Notes under the pieces: model-generated
Seen by the model: only the letters and a program-made list of their open reading frames with translations
The model's database searches: none
Told to the model about the DNA's origin: nothing
Program-made: the position numbers and the translations under genes
Assembly (NCBI RefSeq): GCF_006716355.1
Contig: NZ_VFOW01000001.1
Coordinates: 2,356,001-2,420,000, forward strand
Source: Stackebrandtia endophytica
Lineage (GTDB): Bacteria > Actinomycetota > Actinomycetes > Mycobacteriales > Micromonosporaceae
Length of the DNA: 64,000 nucleotides
Reading direction: 5' to 3'
Part shown: in pieces, positions 17,068-25,298 of the stretch
Layout: each line of letters starts with the position of its first letter
How positions within the stretch are numbered: position 1 is the stretch's first letter

Positions 17068-17862
17068 GTGGCCGGAGGTCGTCCGGATCACATGGTGTTT
17101 CCGGGTTTCATCGGGCACAGTTACCAGGTGCATGTGCGAACGTATGGCCCCGACGACGCTCCACCGGTGTTGCTGCTGCACGGCGGCGGTGTCGCCGGGT
17201 GGATGTGGGAGCCGGTCAGAACCCGTATCGGTGACCGGATGCGATTCATCGTCCCCGACCTGCCCGGTCACGACAACAGCGCCACCGAACCGTATCTGTC
17301 GCATGAGGACACCGTTTCCCGACTGGTGAAACTGCTCGACGACACCGGCGAGGTCGCCGTCGTCGGGTTCTCGCTCGGCGCGCAGCTGGCGGTACTGCTG
17401 GCTTCACAGCGACCCGACCTGGTCCGTCACGCCGTGGTGGTCAGCGCACAGGCCAAACCGACTCCCGCACCCGGACTCACGCTGAGCCTGTTGAAGAGCA
17501 CCGCCGGCTTGGCGCGACAAGACTGGTTCGCCAAGACCCAAGCACGGACGCTCTTCATTCCACCATCCCTATTGGATGACTACCTGCGTACCTCTCGGTC
17601 GCTCTCGAAGGAGACTCTCGTCAACGCCGTGGGCGAGAACATCCGATTCACACTGCCACCGGAGTGGGCCGACTTCCCCGGTCGCGCCTGGATACTGGCC
17701 GGCGCCAAGGAACGCGGATTCATGCGGCATTCGGCCCTGGCACTGCACGACGCGGTGGCGATCGGTGATGTCGACATCGTCGCCGACTGCGGCCACGGCA
17801 TCCCGTTGCAGCGGCCGGATTGGTTCGCCGACCGATTGGCGGAGCGGTTGCTCGGCGGGTGA
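17068..17862 (+). CDS. Alpha/beta-fold hydrolase
   Basis: A 264-aa alpha/beta hydrolase. The oxyanion-hole strand is VLLLHGGGVAGWMW, the nucleophile elbow GFSLGAQ, and the C-terminal catalytic His lies in DCGHGIPLQRPDWF. GTG 17068 gives the full frame, 11 bp after the decarboxylase stop; ATG 17092 is an alternative with GGAGG further upstream. Substrate is unknown. Convergent with the SigE-associated membrane protein gene, with a hairpin between. Confidence 0.82.
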   Translation: MAGGRPDHMVFPGFIGHSYQVHVRTYGPDDAPPVLLLHGGGVAGWMWEPVRTRIGDRMRFIVPDLPGHDNSATEPYLSHEDTVSRLVKLLDDTGEVAVVGFSLGAQLAVLLASQRPDLVRHAVVVSAQAKPTPAPGLTLSLLKSTAGLARQDWFAKTQARTLFIPPSLLDDYLRTSRSLSKETLVNAVGENIRFTLPPEWADFPGRAWILAGAKERGFMRHSALALHDAVAIGDVDIVADCGHGIPLQRPDWFADRLAERLLGG

Positions 17863-17877
17863 GAACCGCATGGCGAA

Positions 17878-17908
17878 GCCACCTCACCGCCGAAGGTGGC
17901 GAGGTGGC
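17878..17908. terminator. Hairpin between convergent genes
   Basis: GCCACCTC at 17878-17885 pairs with GAGGTGGC at 17901-17908, with ACC/GGT able to extend the stem inside. It lies between the convergent stops at 17862 and 17926 and has no T-run. Likely acts as an intrinsic-type terminator for one or both genes. Confidence 0.5.
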
Positions 17909-17925
17909 GGGTTGACGAAACCAGG

Positions 17926-18837
17926 TCACTCGTCGGTGACGATCACCGCGGGAAGCTTCACGGCGATGGCCGCCAACTGGTCCAGGTTGAACTGGATGTC
18001 GTGGCAGGTTCCACCGAATTCGTCGTCCTCGTCGTCGTTTCCACAGAAACTGTCGGCGATGACCGCGGTGTCGTCGGCGCGGAAGATGATCACCTCGTTC
18101 TCGTAACTACTCGGTTCCTCACCCTCATATCCGACGACCCGCGACACCAGCACCATCCGATCGCCGTCGGCGGTCGTGGTCTCCTCGCACTCGGTCTCGG
18201 TGACCTCGATCTTGACCGGGGCGTCCGGGCCCTCACCCTGATAGACCTCGGTTTCACCCGACCAGCAGGAGTAGAGCGCCGGGTCCCACGGGTTCATCGC
18301 TTGCCAATATTCATCGTCGGACGGCTGGTCGGTCCATGTTCCCGGTTGGTAGGCCTTGACACTGACCGAACCCACCGGAGTCCCGTCGAGGGTCTTCAAG
18401 AACGCGTTGCCCATGTGTGAGGACTTGTCCAGGGCGTCCGGTTCCCCGGTGTCACCGACCATCCATTTGGACATGAGGAACGGGGTGTCGACCTCCTCAC
18501 CCACGTACTGGTAGTCCGGCCCCTGTTCGACGAACAGGTCCCACACCGCCTGGCTGTACTCCTCCCAGTCGTCGACGACCGGGTAGCCGTCCTCAACCGC
18601 GGTCTCCGTCTCGTCCGCCGGAAGCGCCGTCTCCCCTCCTTCGGTGGAACCCGGCAACGCGAACCCGACGGTGACGGCCAGCGCGGCGACCGCCGCGACC
18701 GTACCGCCCATCCAGGACAGTCGCCGGTTGAACTGCCGACGCCGTCCGGCGGCGACGATGTCCTTGGCGGTGATCGAGAGCGGTGGTTCGGTGTCGGTCA
18801 TGGTCTCATCCAGCAGGTCTCGCACATCCCTGGTCAC
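17926..18837 (-). CDS. Single-pass membrane protein encoded with a SigE-family sigma factor
   Basis: A 303-aa protein with a cytoplasmic N-terminus, one transmembrane helix at about residues 41-64 (GGTVAAVAALAVTVGFALPG) and an acidic extracytoplasmic domain with four cysteines near the C-terminus. No zinc-anti-sigma (HxxxCxxC) motif is present. Its ATG overlaps the sigma factor stop by four bases (ATGA), so translation is coupled. By position it may modulate or be regulated by the sigma factor, but direct anti-sigma activity is not shown by sequence. Confidence 0.75.
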   Translation of the reverse strand: MTRDVRDLLDETMTDTEPPLSITAKDIVAAGRRRQFNRRLSWMGGTVAAVAALAVTVGFALPGSTEGGETALPADETETAVEDGYPVVDDWEEYSQAVWDLFVEQGPDYQYVGEEVDTPFLMSKWMVGDTGEPDALDKSSHMGNAFLKTLDGTPVGSVSVKAYQPGTWTDQPSDDEYWQAMNPWDPALYSCWSGETEVYQGEGPDAPVKIEVTETECEETTTADGDRMVLVSRVVGYEGEEPSSYENEVIIFRADDTAVIADSFCGNDDEDDEFGGTCHDIQFNLDQLAAIAVKLPAVIVTDE

Positions 18838-19355
18838 TGTGTAACTCCTTCCATGTATTCGTGCATCGGATGAGGAAGCAGGCCGCGCAACGTGGCCAAG
18901 GCTCGTGAGGTCTGGCTTTTCACCGTCGCCGGTGAGCAGCCCATGATGTCGGCGGTCTCATCCACCGTGCGGTCGGCCCAGAACCGCAGGACGAGGGTGG
19001 CGCGGCGCCGGGTCGGCAACTGCGCCAACGCCGCCAGCACCATGAGTCGGCGGTCCGATGCCGCCTCCCCCTCGATAACCATCGCGTGTTCGGGCAACTC
19101 GTTCTTCAGCTGCTCGCGCCGGAACCACGCCCTGCGGTGCACGTCGTTGAGCGCGTTGACCACCATGCGCTGGGCGTAGGCGATCGGTGCCCGGCGGTCG
19201 ACCTTGCGCCATTCCAGATAGAGCTTGGTCAGCACGGTCTGTACCGCATCCTCAGCCCGGTGCCAGTCACCGCACACGAGGTACCCAAATTTCCGCAACG
19301 ACGCGAGGTTCACCTCGACGAACTCGCTGAACTCGGCTTCGTCTTCTCGTCGCAC
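18834..19355 (-). CDS. SigE-family (actinobacterial ECF) RNA polymerase sigma factor
   Basis: A 173-aa ECF sigma factor of the actinobacterial SigE group. Region 2 is seen in LRKFGYLVCGDWHRAEDAVQ and AYAQRMVVNALND; region 4 in LPTRRRATLVLRFWADRTV with ADIMGCSPATVKSQTSRALA. GTG 19355 is preceded by AAGGAGG, a near-perfect ribosome binding site. Co-transcribed with the membrane protein gene, which overlaps its stop. The signal sensed is unknown. Confidence 0.88.
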   Translation of the reverse strand: MRREDEAEFSEFVEVNLASLRKFGYLVCGDWHRAEDAVQTVLTKLYLEWRKVDRRAPIAYAQRMVVNALNDVHRRAWFRREQLKNELPEHAMVIEGEAASDRRLMVLAALAQLPTRRRATLVLRFWADRTVDETADIMGCSPATVKSQTSRALATLRGLLPHPMHEYMEGVTQ

Positions 19356-20032
19356 GTCCTATCGGCCTCCTTGAGTCAGGACTGTCCCGCCCTGAAGACG
19401 GTTATGCCCCCGCGTTCGGATGGCCTCGCCGCGGCGGCCAATTCAAGGCGGTGGAGTTTCCCCGCCACGGTGGAACTTTGTCGATTAGGGACTTGAGGCA
19501 TGGGAGGTCGAGAGCGCCGATGCCGCGTCGGTGACGTCGAGACCAGTCCGGCTCTCAAGGCGAGGCGGGAGGGTTGCCAAGTCCGGTCGACGAATCACAA
19601 GCTTCGCACGATCGGGTGACACATCTCGACATCAGTCGATGGACTACGAGTGCGATAAATGAGATGGCAAGCCAGTCATGTTGTGCCCCAACCGAACTAG
19701 ATGGTTCGGACCGAATCGTCCCCGGCAGCGGATCGCCAATGGTTCACGGTACGAGATCAATGAGACACCGATGTTCGTCGATTGACGCTAGACTCCCGCA
19801 CAGAACGAGCCCGGACGCTCCACGACCTCATCGTGGCAAGGCAATCGATCGATGGATGCGTCGCCCGACCCAACGGCGGCTACCCGAATCGGCGCACTCG
19901 GCTCGTTCTCGCGCCGATGCCCCGGCCTAGCCGCCCAGGCGAGTCCACACCCCTCCCGTGGATCCGCCGACCGCACGCGGCCGAATGCCCGGCGGCGCAC
20001 CGACATCTGAATCCCCGAGAAAGGTCAGAACC
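19356..20032. other. 677-bp interval without a supported gene
   Basis: Between the sigma factor gene and the small Cys-rich peptide gene. Short frames on both strands lack family similarity. A TAGACT hexamer at 19789-19794 is a plausible -10 for rightward transcription towards the peptide gene, which would give an untranslated leader of over 200 bases. No tRNA or obvious repeat was seen. Confidence 0.4.
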
Positions 20033-20197
20033 ATGAAGCTGATCAACCGACTCGCCGACCGCGCCCTGGAGCGCCTCGCTCCCGCCGCGAAGGCCGAAGC
20101 GGCCGCCGACTGCTGGTACCAGTCCTGCGGAGGCAACTGCTTCAAGTACTGCTGCCGCAGCTCCGGATGCTCCAGCATCTGCGTCTGCCCCGCCTAA
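20033..20197 (+). CDS. Cys-rich 54-aa peptide, RiPP-precursor-like
   Basis: A 54-residue peptide with bipartite character. The first ~25 residues form an amphipathic leader-like helix (MKLINRLADRALERLAP then AAKAEAAA); the last 28 hold eight cysteines at 27, 32, 36, 40, 41, 46, 50 and 52 with Gly, Ser and aromatic residues between, ending in Pro-Ala. The Ala-Glu-Ala-Ala-Ala boundary could be a processing site. ATG 20033 has GAGAAAGG upstream, and a strong hairpin follows the stop. No modification enzyme or dedicated transporter lies nearby, so maturation (disulfide, thioether or none) is unknown. It could instead be a secreted disulfide-rich toxin or metal-binding peptide. Confidence 0.68.
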   Translation: MKLINRLADRALERLAPAAKAEAAADCWYQSCGGNCFKYCCRSSGCSSICVCPA

Positions 20198-20208
20198 CAA
20201 GGGCCACG

Positions 20209-20241
20209 GGGCCGGTCGGCGGACACAACGCCGGCCGGCCC
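20209..20241 (+). terminator. Strong hairpin terminator after the Cys-rich peptide gene
   Basis: GGGCCGGTCGGC (20209-20220) pairs with GCCGGCCGGCCC (20230-20241) over 12 positions with a single G-U, loop of nine bases, 11 bases after the peptide stop. A GC-rich terminator with little T-run, as usual in actinomycetes. Confidence 0.75.
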
Positions 20242-20275
20242 TCATTCGATCGTGATGCAGATCACATATCATACC

Positions 20276-20302
20276 TGTCAGGTTTCGGTTCGCCAGTCCG
20301 TT
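20276..20302 (+). promoter_or_regulatory. ECF41-type promoter candidate
   Basis: TGTCAGG at 20276-20282 and CGTT at 20299-20302 are separated by exactly 16 bases. ECF41 promoters are described with a TGTCACA -35, 16-base spacer and CGTC -10. It lies 114 bp upstream of an ECF41-like sigma gene, consistent with autoregulation. The -35 overlaps an 11-bp palindrome (ACCTG-T-CAGGT, 20273-20283). Confidence 0.5.
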
Positions 20303-20334
20303 CAAAAGGCGAGCGAACGGACAGGAGCAGCTTC

Positions 20335-20406
20335 ATGAGACACCCCCTCGCCACCACGGACGGTCGGGATGCCGCCGATCGCATTTCGACGGCGATCAGC
20401 CCCTAG
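20335..20406 (+). CDS. 23-codon ORF ahead of an ECF41 sigma gene (leader peptide or remnant)
   Basis: A short frame beginning MRHPLATTDGRDAA and ending AISP, with AGGAG at 20323-20327 positioned well ahead of its ATG. It ends ten bases before the sigma factor ATG at 20416. It may be a translated leader that couples or attenuates sigma expression, or the stub of a deleted ECF41 target gene; nothing in its sequence decides. Confidence 0.35.
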   Translation: MRHPLATTDGRDAADRISTAISP

Positions 20407-20415
20407 GGTCATCTC

Positions 20416-21354
20416 ATGGACACCGCCACAATGGAACGTTTCGAGGCCAACCGGAGTCGGTTGGCCTCGATCGCCTACCGACTGCTGGGCTCGGCCGCCG
20501 ACGCCGAGGACGCGGTACAGGACGCGTTCCTACGTTGGCAGGCCGCCGACCACGGTCACATCGACGTGCCCGAAGCCTGGCTAACCAAAGTGGTCACCAA
20601 CCTGGCGTTGGACCGGTTGCGTTCGGCGAAGGTGCGACGCGAACGCGCGGTGGGTGCCTGGATGCCGGAGCCGCTGCTGGAGGGCGACCCGATGCTCGAC
20701 CCGGCCGAGACGGTCGAGCAACGCGAGTCGGTGACCCTCGCGGTATTGACACTCATGGAACGGCTTCCCCCGGTCGAACGGGCCGTCTACGTGCTGTTCG
20801 AGGCGTTCTCCTACCGGCATGCCGAGATCGCCGAGATCCTCGACATCACCGAATCGGCCAGCCAACAGCACGTGCACCGCGCCCGGCGGCACGTGGCCGC
20901 CGAGCGCACTCGCGCCGACGTCGACCGGGTGACCGCCCACCGGGTCGTCTCGGCGTTCGTCGATGCCGCCGCATCCGGCGAGACCGAACGACTCGTGGCG
21001 TTGTTGACCGACGACGCCGTTTCCGTCTCGGACGGTGCGGGTGGAACCGCCGCCAAGCTGATGGTGCTCACCGCGCCCGAACAGGTCGCCAACGCTCTGC
21101 GCATCGGCTACAAACCGACGTCGGCCAAACGGCGTCTCGTCGGCGGTGCCCCCTCGCTGTACTCCACCGTGCTCAACGGTTCTCCCGCGATGGTCGTGGC
21201 CCTCGACGACCGTGTCGTGGCCGTTGTCGTCCTCGACCTCCGGGACGGACGGATCGCGACCGTGCGAGGCATGGCCAACCCGGCTCGGTTCGAACGCCTC
21301 AGCCGGATATGGCAACCGTCCAGGGACGGCTCACTGGTGCTCGACTCCTGGTGA
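20416..21354 (+). CDS. ECF41-type sigma factor with C-terminal SnoaL-like domain (SigJ-like)
   Basis: A 312-aa sigma factor: sigma2 (ASIAYRLLGSAADAEDAVQD), sigma4 (LPPVERAVYVLFEAFSYRHA then SASQQHVHRARRH) and a SnoaL-like extension of about 120 residues. ECF41 signatures are recognisable though drifted: GAWMPEPLL (family W-LPEPLL), VSDGAGG in place of DGGGK, and ANPARFERL in place of NPDKL. In this group the extension modulates sigma activity instead of a separate anti-sigma. The usual neighbouring target (a carboxymuconolactone decarboxylase, oxidoreductase or epimerase gene) is absent here; a plus-strand ECF41-like promoter precedes the gene. Confidence 0.85.
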   Translation: MDTATMERFEANRSRLASIAYRLLGSAADAEDAVQDAFLRWQAADHGHIDVPEAWLTKVVTNLALDRLRSAKVRRERAVGAWMPEPLLEGDPMLDPAETVEQRESVTLAVLTLMERLPPVERAVYVLFEAFSYRHAEIAEILDITESASQQHVHRARRHVAAERTRADVDRVTAHRVVSAFVDAAASGETERLVALLTDDAVSVSDGAGGTAAKLMVLTAPEQVANALRIGYKPTSAKRRLVGGAPSLYSTVLNGSPAMVVALDDRVVAVVVLDLRDGRIATVRGMANPARFERLSRIWQPSRDGSLVLDSW

Positions 21355-21358
21355 GCCG

Positions 21359-23245
21359 TCACGGTTCGATGATGTTGAAGTTCGGATCACCCGGGTCGAG
21401 CACGGCGACCAGTTGGTCGAGGACCGAACGGTCGCCGTCGAAACCGAGCCCGGCCGCCTCGGCGCCGGTGAGGTCGCCCGCCGCCAACGCGGCGAGCGCC
21501 GCCCGATTGACCGTCAGGGTCAGCGGCGCCGCGTCTTGCCCGTCGCGGACGTAGCTGAACACGCCGTTACGCAACGTGGTGAGGAAGCGCGCGTCGTGCT
21601 CGGGGAACCGCCATTGAATCGCCAGGTCGTGGTCCCACGCCTGTGGCCCGTCGATCTGCACGGCCAACGCGTCGAAGAACATCTCCGGCGGCAGCTGGTT
21701 CAGCAGGTCGGGAGAGCTCGATTGCGTGGGGGTTCCGAAGTTCCCGTCCCGCAGTTCGGCCGCCGCCGACAGGTAGCTGTTGCGCCAGGTCCCGTTCTCA
21801 CAACCGAACCCGAGCTGTTCCATCACGTCCGCCAACAGCCGACGACCCTCCTGGTGGTCCGGCTGGGCGAACACGACGTGGTCCAACACCTGGGCGGCCC
21901 ACCGCAGATCGCCCCGGGAGACCGATTCCCGCGCTTTGGTGACCACCGCATCGGCGCCGCCCATGTACTCGACGTACCTCTTGGCGGCCTCGACGGGCGG
22001 ATGCTGCCACAGGCGAGCCGGATTGCCGTCGTACCAACCCATGTAGCGTTGATAGATCGCTTTGACGTTGTGACTGATCGACCCGTAGTAGCCGTGGGCG
22101 TGCCAGGCGCCGCGCAGCGCGGGCGGCAACTCGATCATCTCGGCGATCTCGCTTCCGGTGTACCCCCGGTTGAGCAGCCGCAGCGTCTGATCGTGCTGGT
22201 AGGCGTAGAGGTCGCGTTGCAGGCTCAGAAACTCCCGCACCCGATCGGCTCCCCAGGTGGGCCAATGGTGCGACGCGAACGCGACGTCGGTCTGATCACC
22301 GAATATCTCGATCACCTCGGTGAGGTACCGCGCCCAGGCGTGCGGGTCGCGCACCACCGCGCCGCGCAGCGTGAGGATGTTGTGGAGCGTGTGGGTGGCG
22401 TTCTCGGCCATGCACAGTGCCCGCCGATCCGGGAAGAGGAAGTGCATCTCGGCCGGGGCCTCGGTACCGGGTGCCAGTTGAAACACCATGCGAACGCCGT
22501 CGACGGTCAGTTCCTGCCCGGTGCGGGTGATGTCCACGGTGGGCGCGATGAGTCCGACGGTTCCGGTCGAGGTGGTCTGTCCCAGGCCGGCGCCGACGCT
22601 GCCCTTCGGGTTGCGCGGCAACACCGCGCCGTACATGTAACCGGCTCGGCGGCCCATCGCGGTTCCGGCGTATACGTTCTCGGCGATCGCGTGCTCGACG
22701 AAACCCTCCGGCGCGACGACGGGGACTTTGCCGGAGTCGACGTCCTCTTGGGAGACGACCCCTCTGACTCCGCCGAAGTGGTCGATATGGCAGTGCGTGT
22801 AGATGATGCCGGTGACGTCACGGTCGCCACGTTCGGCCCGGTAGAGCGCCAGGGCGGCCCGGGCGGTCTCCATCGAGATCAACGGGTCGATGACGATGAC
22901 GCCGGAGTCTCCCTCGACGAACGTGATGTTCGACAGGTCGAACCCGCGTACCTGGTAGATGCCCTCCACCACCTCGAACAGGCCTTGTTTGGCCACGAGT
23001 GAGGACTGTCGCCACAGGCTCGGGTGAACCGTGTCGGCGGGCTCGTCGGGGTGGTCGGCGAGGAAGGCGTAGGAGTCGTTGTCCCACAACACATCGCCAC
23101 CGTCGTTGCGAACCACGCCGGGTTCGAGGCTCCGTAGCAGGCCGCGTGCGGCGTCGTCGTAGTCCTGGCGGTCCTGGTACGGAAAATCGATGTCGGTCAC
23201 TCGCGCCTCCCCATGACGTTGCGCACCGACGGCATCGGTGCTCAT
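21359..23245 (-). CDS. Alkyl/linear sulfatase-like metallo-beta-lactamase-fold hydrolase
   Basis: A 628-aa enzyme of the SdsA/BDS1 alkylsulfatase family. The Zn-binding signature THCHIDHFGGVRG lies in the N-terminal MBL domain, followed by further ligand regions (APEGFVEHAIAEN, ENATHTLHN) and the family's HHWPTWGADRVREFL. A helical dimerisation domain and a C-terminal SCP2-like lid (ALAVQIDGPQAW, TLTVNRAALAAL) complete the canonical architecture. No signal peptide. ATG 23245 (STDAVGAQRHG) or a GTG 14 codons later may be the start. Likely hydrolyses sulfate esters of alkyl chains; may serve sulfur scavenging. Confidence 0.85.
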   Translation of the reverse strand: MSTDAVGAQRHGEARVTDIDFPYQDRQDYDDAARGLLRSLEPGVVRNDGGDVLWDNDSYAFLADHPDEPADTVHPSLWRQSSLVAKQGLFEVVEGIYQVRGFDLSNITFVEGDSGVIVIDPLISMETARAALALYRAERGDRDVTGIIYTHCHIDHFGGVRGVVSQEDVDSGKVPVVAPEGFVEHAIAENVYAGTAMGRRAGYMYGAVLPRNPKGSVGAGLGQTTSTGTVGLIAPTVDITRTGQELTVDGVRMVFQLAPGTEAPAEMHFLFPDRRALCMAENATHTLHNILTLRGAVVRDPHAWARYLTEVIEIFGDQTDVAFASHHWPTWGADRVREFLSLQRDLYAYQHDQTLRLLNRGYTGSEIAEMIELPPALRGAWHAHGYYGSISHNVKAIYQRYMGWYDGNPARLWQHPPVEAAKRYVEYMGGADAVVTKARESVSRGDLRWAAQVLDHVVFAQPDHQEGRRLLADVMEQLGFGCENGTWRNSYLSAAAELRDGNFGTPTQSSSPDLLNQLPPEMFFDALAVQIDGPQAWDHDLAIQWRFPEHDARFLTTLRNGVFSYVRDGQDAAPLTLTVNRAALAALAAGDLTGAEAAGLGFDGDRSVLDQLVAVLDPGDPNFNIIEP

Positions 23246-23362
23246 GGGCCAGCGTAAGTAGCCGACCCGGTGCCGTCCCCCAATTCGCCCGATCCACCGG
23301 CCCGCACCCGCCCAGGTGCGGGCGTCTGATGCTCGGCTCCTGGAGGCAGCGTTGCTCCACCT

Positions 23363-23386
23363 CACAATGGCATCACCTCCATTGTG
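23363..23386. terminator. Hairpin overlapping the stop of the 599-aa protein gene
   Basis: CACAATGG (23363-23370) pairs perfectly with CCATTGTG (23379-23386) over an 8-base loop, and flanking CCAC/GTGG can extend it. The stop codon (23373-23375) lies in the loop. It may terminate the minus-strand transcript. Confidence 0.5.
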
Positions 23387-25172
23387 GTGGAATAGCGTGG
23401 GTTAGATGCCGTCGAACATAGACCTCGGCGGCACGGTTCTTTGCACTGTCCTCGGAGTAGCCTCGAGCTTTTTCCGTTATCTTCCTTGTTCCGGTGAAGG
23501 TCGCCTCAATCCAGCCGTGAGCATCTCTGATCTTCCACGCCGAGGCATTGGATTTAAGGTGCTTCTCAAGCAGAGAAACCCACGGCGTTTGATCTTCAAC
23601 ATGGTGCTCTCTGCGAACAGGTTTCGGCTTGGCCTGCACCTTAGGCACAGGCTCCGGCTTGCGCTGTTCCTTGACCACAGGTTTCGGATTTGTTGGTTCC
23701 TTGTCCTCCGGTACCGACTTACCGCGCTCCTTCCGTACAGGTCTCGGTTTGCGGTCAGGCACCGCGATCCTCTTGGCTGATTTCTTCGATCTCGAAGCCT
23801 TCAAGGAAGCTTCAACTACCGGGAATTGACGCAATCTCTGCTTTAGCCAAGCACATGAATTAGCCCAAAGAGCCAGTTCAACTCCATTCCTATTTGACCA
23901 TCGCATACACTCCCGACTCCGTTGACGCAATAGGCTGAGATTGCCTTTCTTTCTATTGGAATTTGAGCTACGCTCTATGAACTGCTTGGCGATAGTCCTC
24001 AACATGCCCTGAAATTTCACGAGTTCGAATACGCCGACCCCATCAACCCTGATCCGTGAGATGGGGGCACTATTCCGGCTTGCTTCCTTACCAGCCAAAG
24101 GCCCAGGTCTTAGTTGTTCAGAGCCATGTGCACGGTCAATCGACTCAGCGTGCAAAACCCACAAGCCGCCTGCCTCCGAGAAGTACTCGGCACGGACTGC
24201 ACCCCTAGGGATATAAAGTTCATCTTGCCGATTGACTCGAACCAGATTACGGAGTTTTACAACCGCATGCACTGGTCTAACAGATCCGCAAAGGTCCTTA
24301 GCCTCGACTGCTACTTTCAACTCCCTGCGATAAGCCTGCCCAGCTTCCAAGGGCCTAATGAAATAACTTCCAGGGGCAAAAGGAAAGGGCGGTCCCGTTG
24401 GAAGATCCTCGGACCTTTTCCCTTCCCTCCGTTCATCTGTCGCTTCAACAACTCCCGTTTGATCAACAAGCTGCGGTCGTGGCATCGGCGGCGACATCTT
24501 GTCGTCCACATATTCACATCTTGAAAGCCTCGTTCCCCCAACAGAAACATTTACGTAGTAATATGTGGCGATCTCGATTTCTTGGCCAGTCTCAAGATTC
24601 CCAGTGATGAGCTGCAGCGCATGGCTGTCACCTTCGAACACACGTCGGGGCGGGGCCACCTCTGGTCCGAACAGAAGTGTCCTGCTCACACCGGAATCCG
24701 CAGCCGTCCGATCTAGCCACGACTCCACGTCATCATTCGAAAGAACAACATCGATGGCACGATTGTGTGTCAAATTAATGGTGAAGTCCGAACAGGTCCC
24801 CCCTGATCTAAAATCGCCGTGGAATTTTGGGGGCAGCACTTCCTCCCCCTGCTCGATAAGCCACGTTGACAACTGCTTGGCTATGAAAAGGTGATCCGCG
24901 CTTCTTCTGTTGGTGTGTCGGCGAGTGCATGCACCTCCACCGGAGGTTCGGCTGAAATTGTGCGCGAAATAAGGCTTCTTAACGTCCCCGATGCAGGCGC
25001 CGAGCCGAGCTCCACATCCACCTAGCCAATAGCCGCACCAGAAGCGATTCTCATATCGAGCTCTGACTCTCTTGGCGTTCCGTCGATCCATTGGCAAGGT
25101 AATCGGGTCGTGGGAATATTCATCAGTCCCGACAACCGCCGTATGGACCAGACGAGTATCTTCCAACATCAT
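23373..25172 (-). CDS. 599-aa protein with CoiA-like N-terminus and dsRBM-like C-terminus
   Basis: An unusual protein in DNA visibly poorer in GC than its neighbours. Residues ~43-135 resemble the competence protein CoiA head: spaced cysteines 46, 53 and 60, the PYFAHNF element (CoiA HFAH-like), an amphipathic KQLSTWLIEQGEEV helix and AIDVVLSND, which recalls the CoiA nuclease strand. A mid region (~160-330) is unassigned. Residues ~465-535 are a Lys/Pro/Arg/Glu-rich linker with KPKPV, NPKPV and KPEPV repeats. The last 60 residues follow the dsRNA-binding-motif pattern (WVSLLEKHL, GWIEATFTG, then KNRAAEVYVRRHL). Start ATG 25172 overlaps the stop of an upstream fragment (ATGA) and has AGGGGG. 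A nucleic-acid-binding role is inferred, not shown. Confidence 0.7.
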   Translation of the reverse strand: MMLEDTRLVHTAVVGTDEYSHDPITLPMDRRNAKRVRARYENRFWCGYWLGGCGARLGACIGDVKKPYFAHNFSRTSGGGACTRRHTNRRSADHLFIAKQLSTWLIEQGEEVLPPKFHGDFRSGGTCSDFTINLTHNRAIDVVLSNDDVESWLDRTAADSGVSRTLLFGPEVAPPRRVFEGDSHALQLITGNLETGQEIEIATYYYVNVSVGGTRLSRCEYVDDKMSPPMPRPQLVDQTGVVEATDERREGKRSEDLPTGPPFPFAPGSYFIRPLEAGQAYRRELKVAVEAKDLCGSVRPVHAVVKLRNLVRVNRQDELYIPRGAVRAEYFSEAGGLWVLHAESIDRAHGSEQLRPGPLAGKEASRNSAPISRIRVDGVGVFELVKFQGMLRTIAKQFIERSSNSNRKKGNLSLLRQRSRECMRWSNRNGVELALWANSCAWLKQRLRQFPVVEASLKASRSKKSAKRIAVPDRKPRPVRKERGKSVPEDKEPTNPKPVVKEQRKPEPVPKVQAKPKPVRREHHVEDQTPWVSLLEKHLKSNASAWKIRDAHGWIEATFTGTRKITEKARGYSEDSAKNRAAEVYVRRHLTHAIPPQWR

Positions 25173-25298
25173 GGTGCCCCCTGCTGGATTGCCGTGGCGC
25201 CAACATATCCCGTGATCTTCCCGTTGCGCAAGGTCACACCGTCGTCAATTTCAAGCCATCGTGGAGTTCCGCCAGAGGCCAGACCAGAAAGCCCATCC
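25169..25298 (-). pseudogene. C-terminal gene fragment translationally coupled to the 599-aa gene
   Basis: Downstream of the hairpin repeats the minus strand encodes a protein-like tail (SGGTPRWLEIDDGVTLRNG, KITGYVGATAIQQGAP) whose TGA overlaps the ATG of the 599-aa gene. The frame enters the repeat unit upstream, where the reading becomes Arg/Pro-rich and unlike a protein. It is probably the 3' remnant of a gene cut by insertion of, or recombination at, the repeats. Family not recognised. Confidence 0.45.

Noticed and set aside
20252-20265. GTGAT-N4-ATCAC palindrome resembling a CRP-type half-site pair
   Set aside because: Spacing differs from the CRP consensus (N6) and it lies just past the peptide terminator; may be chance, so not listed as a regulatory site.
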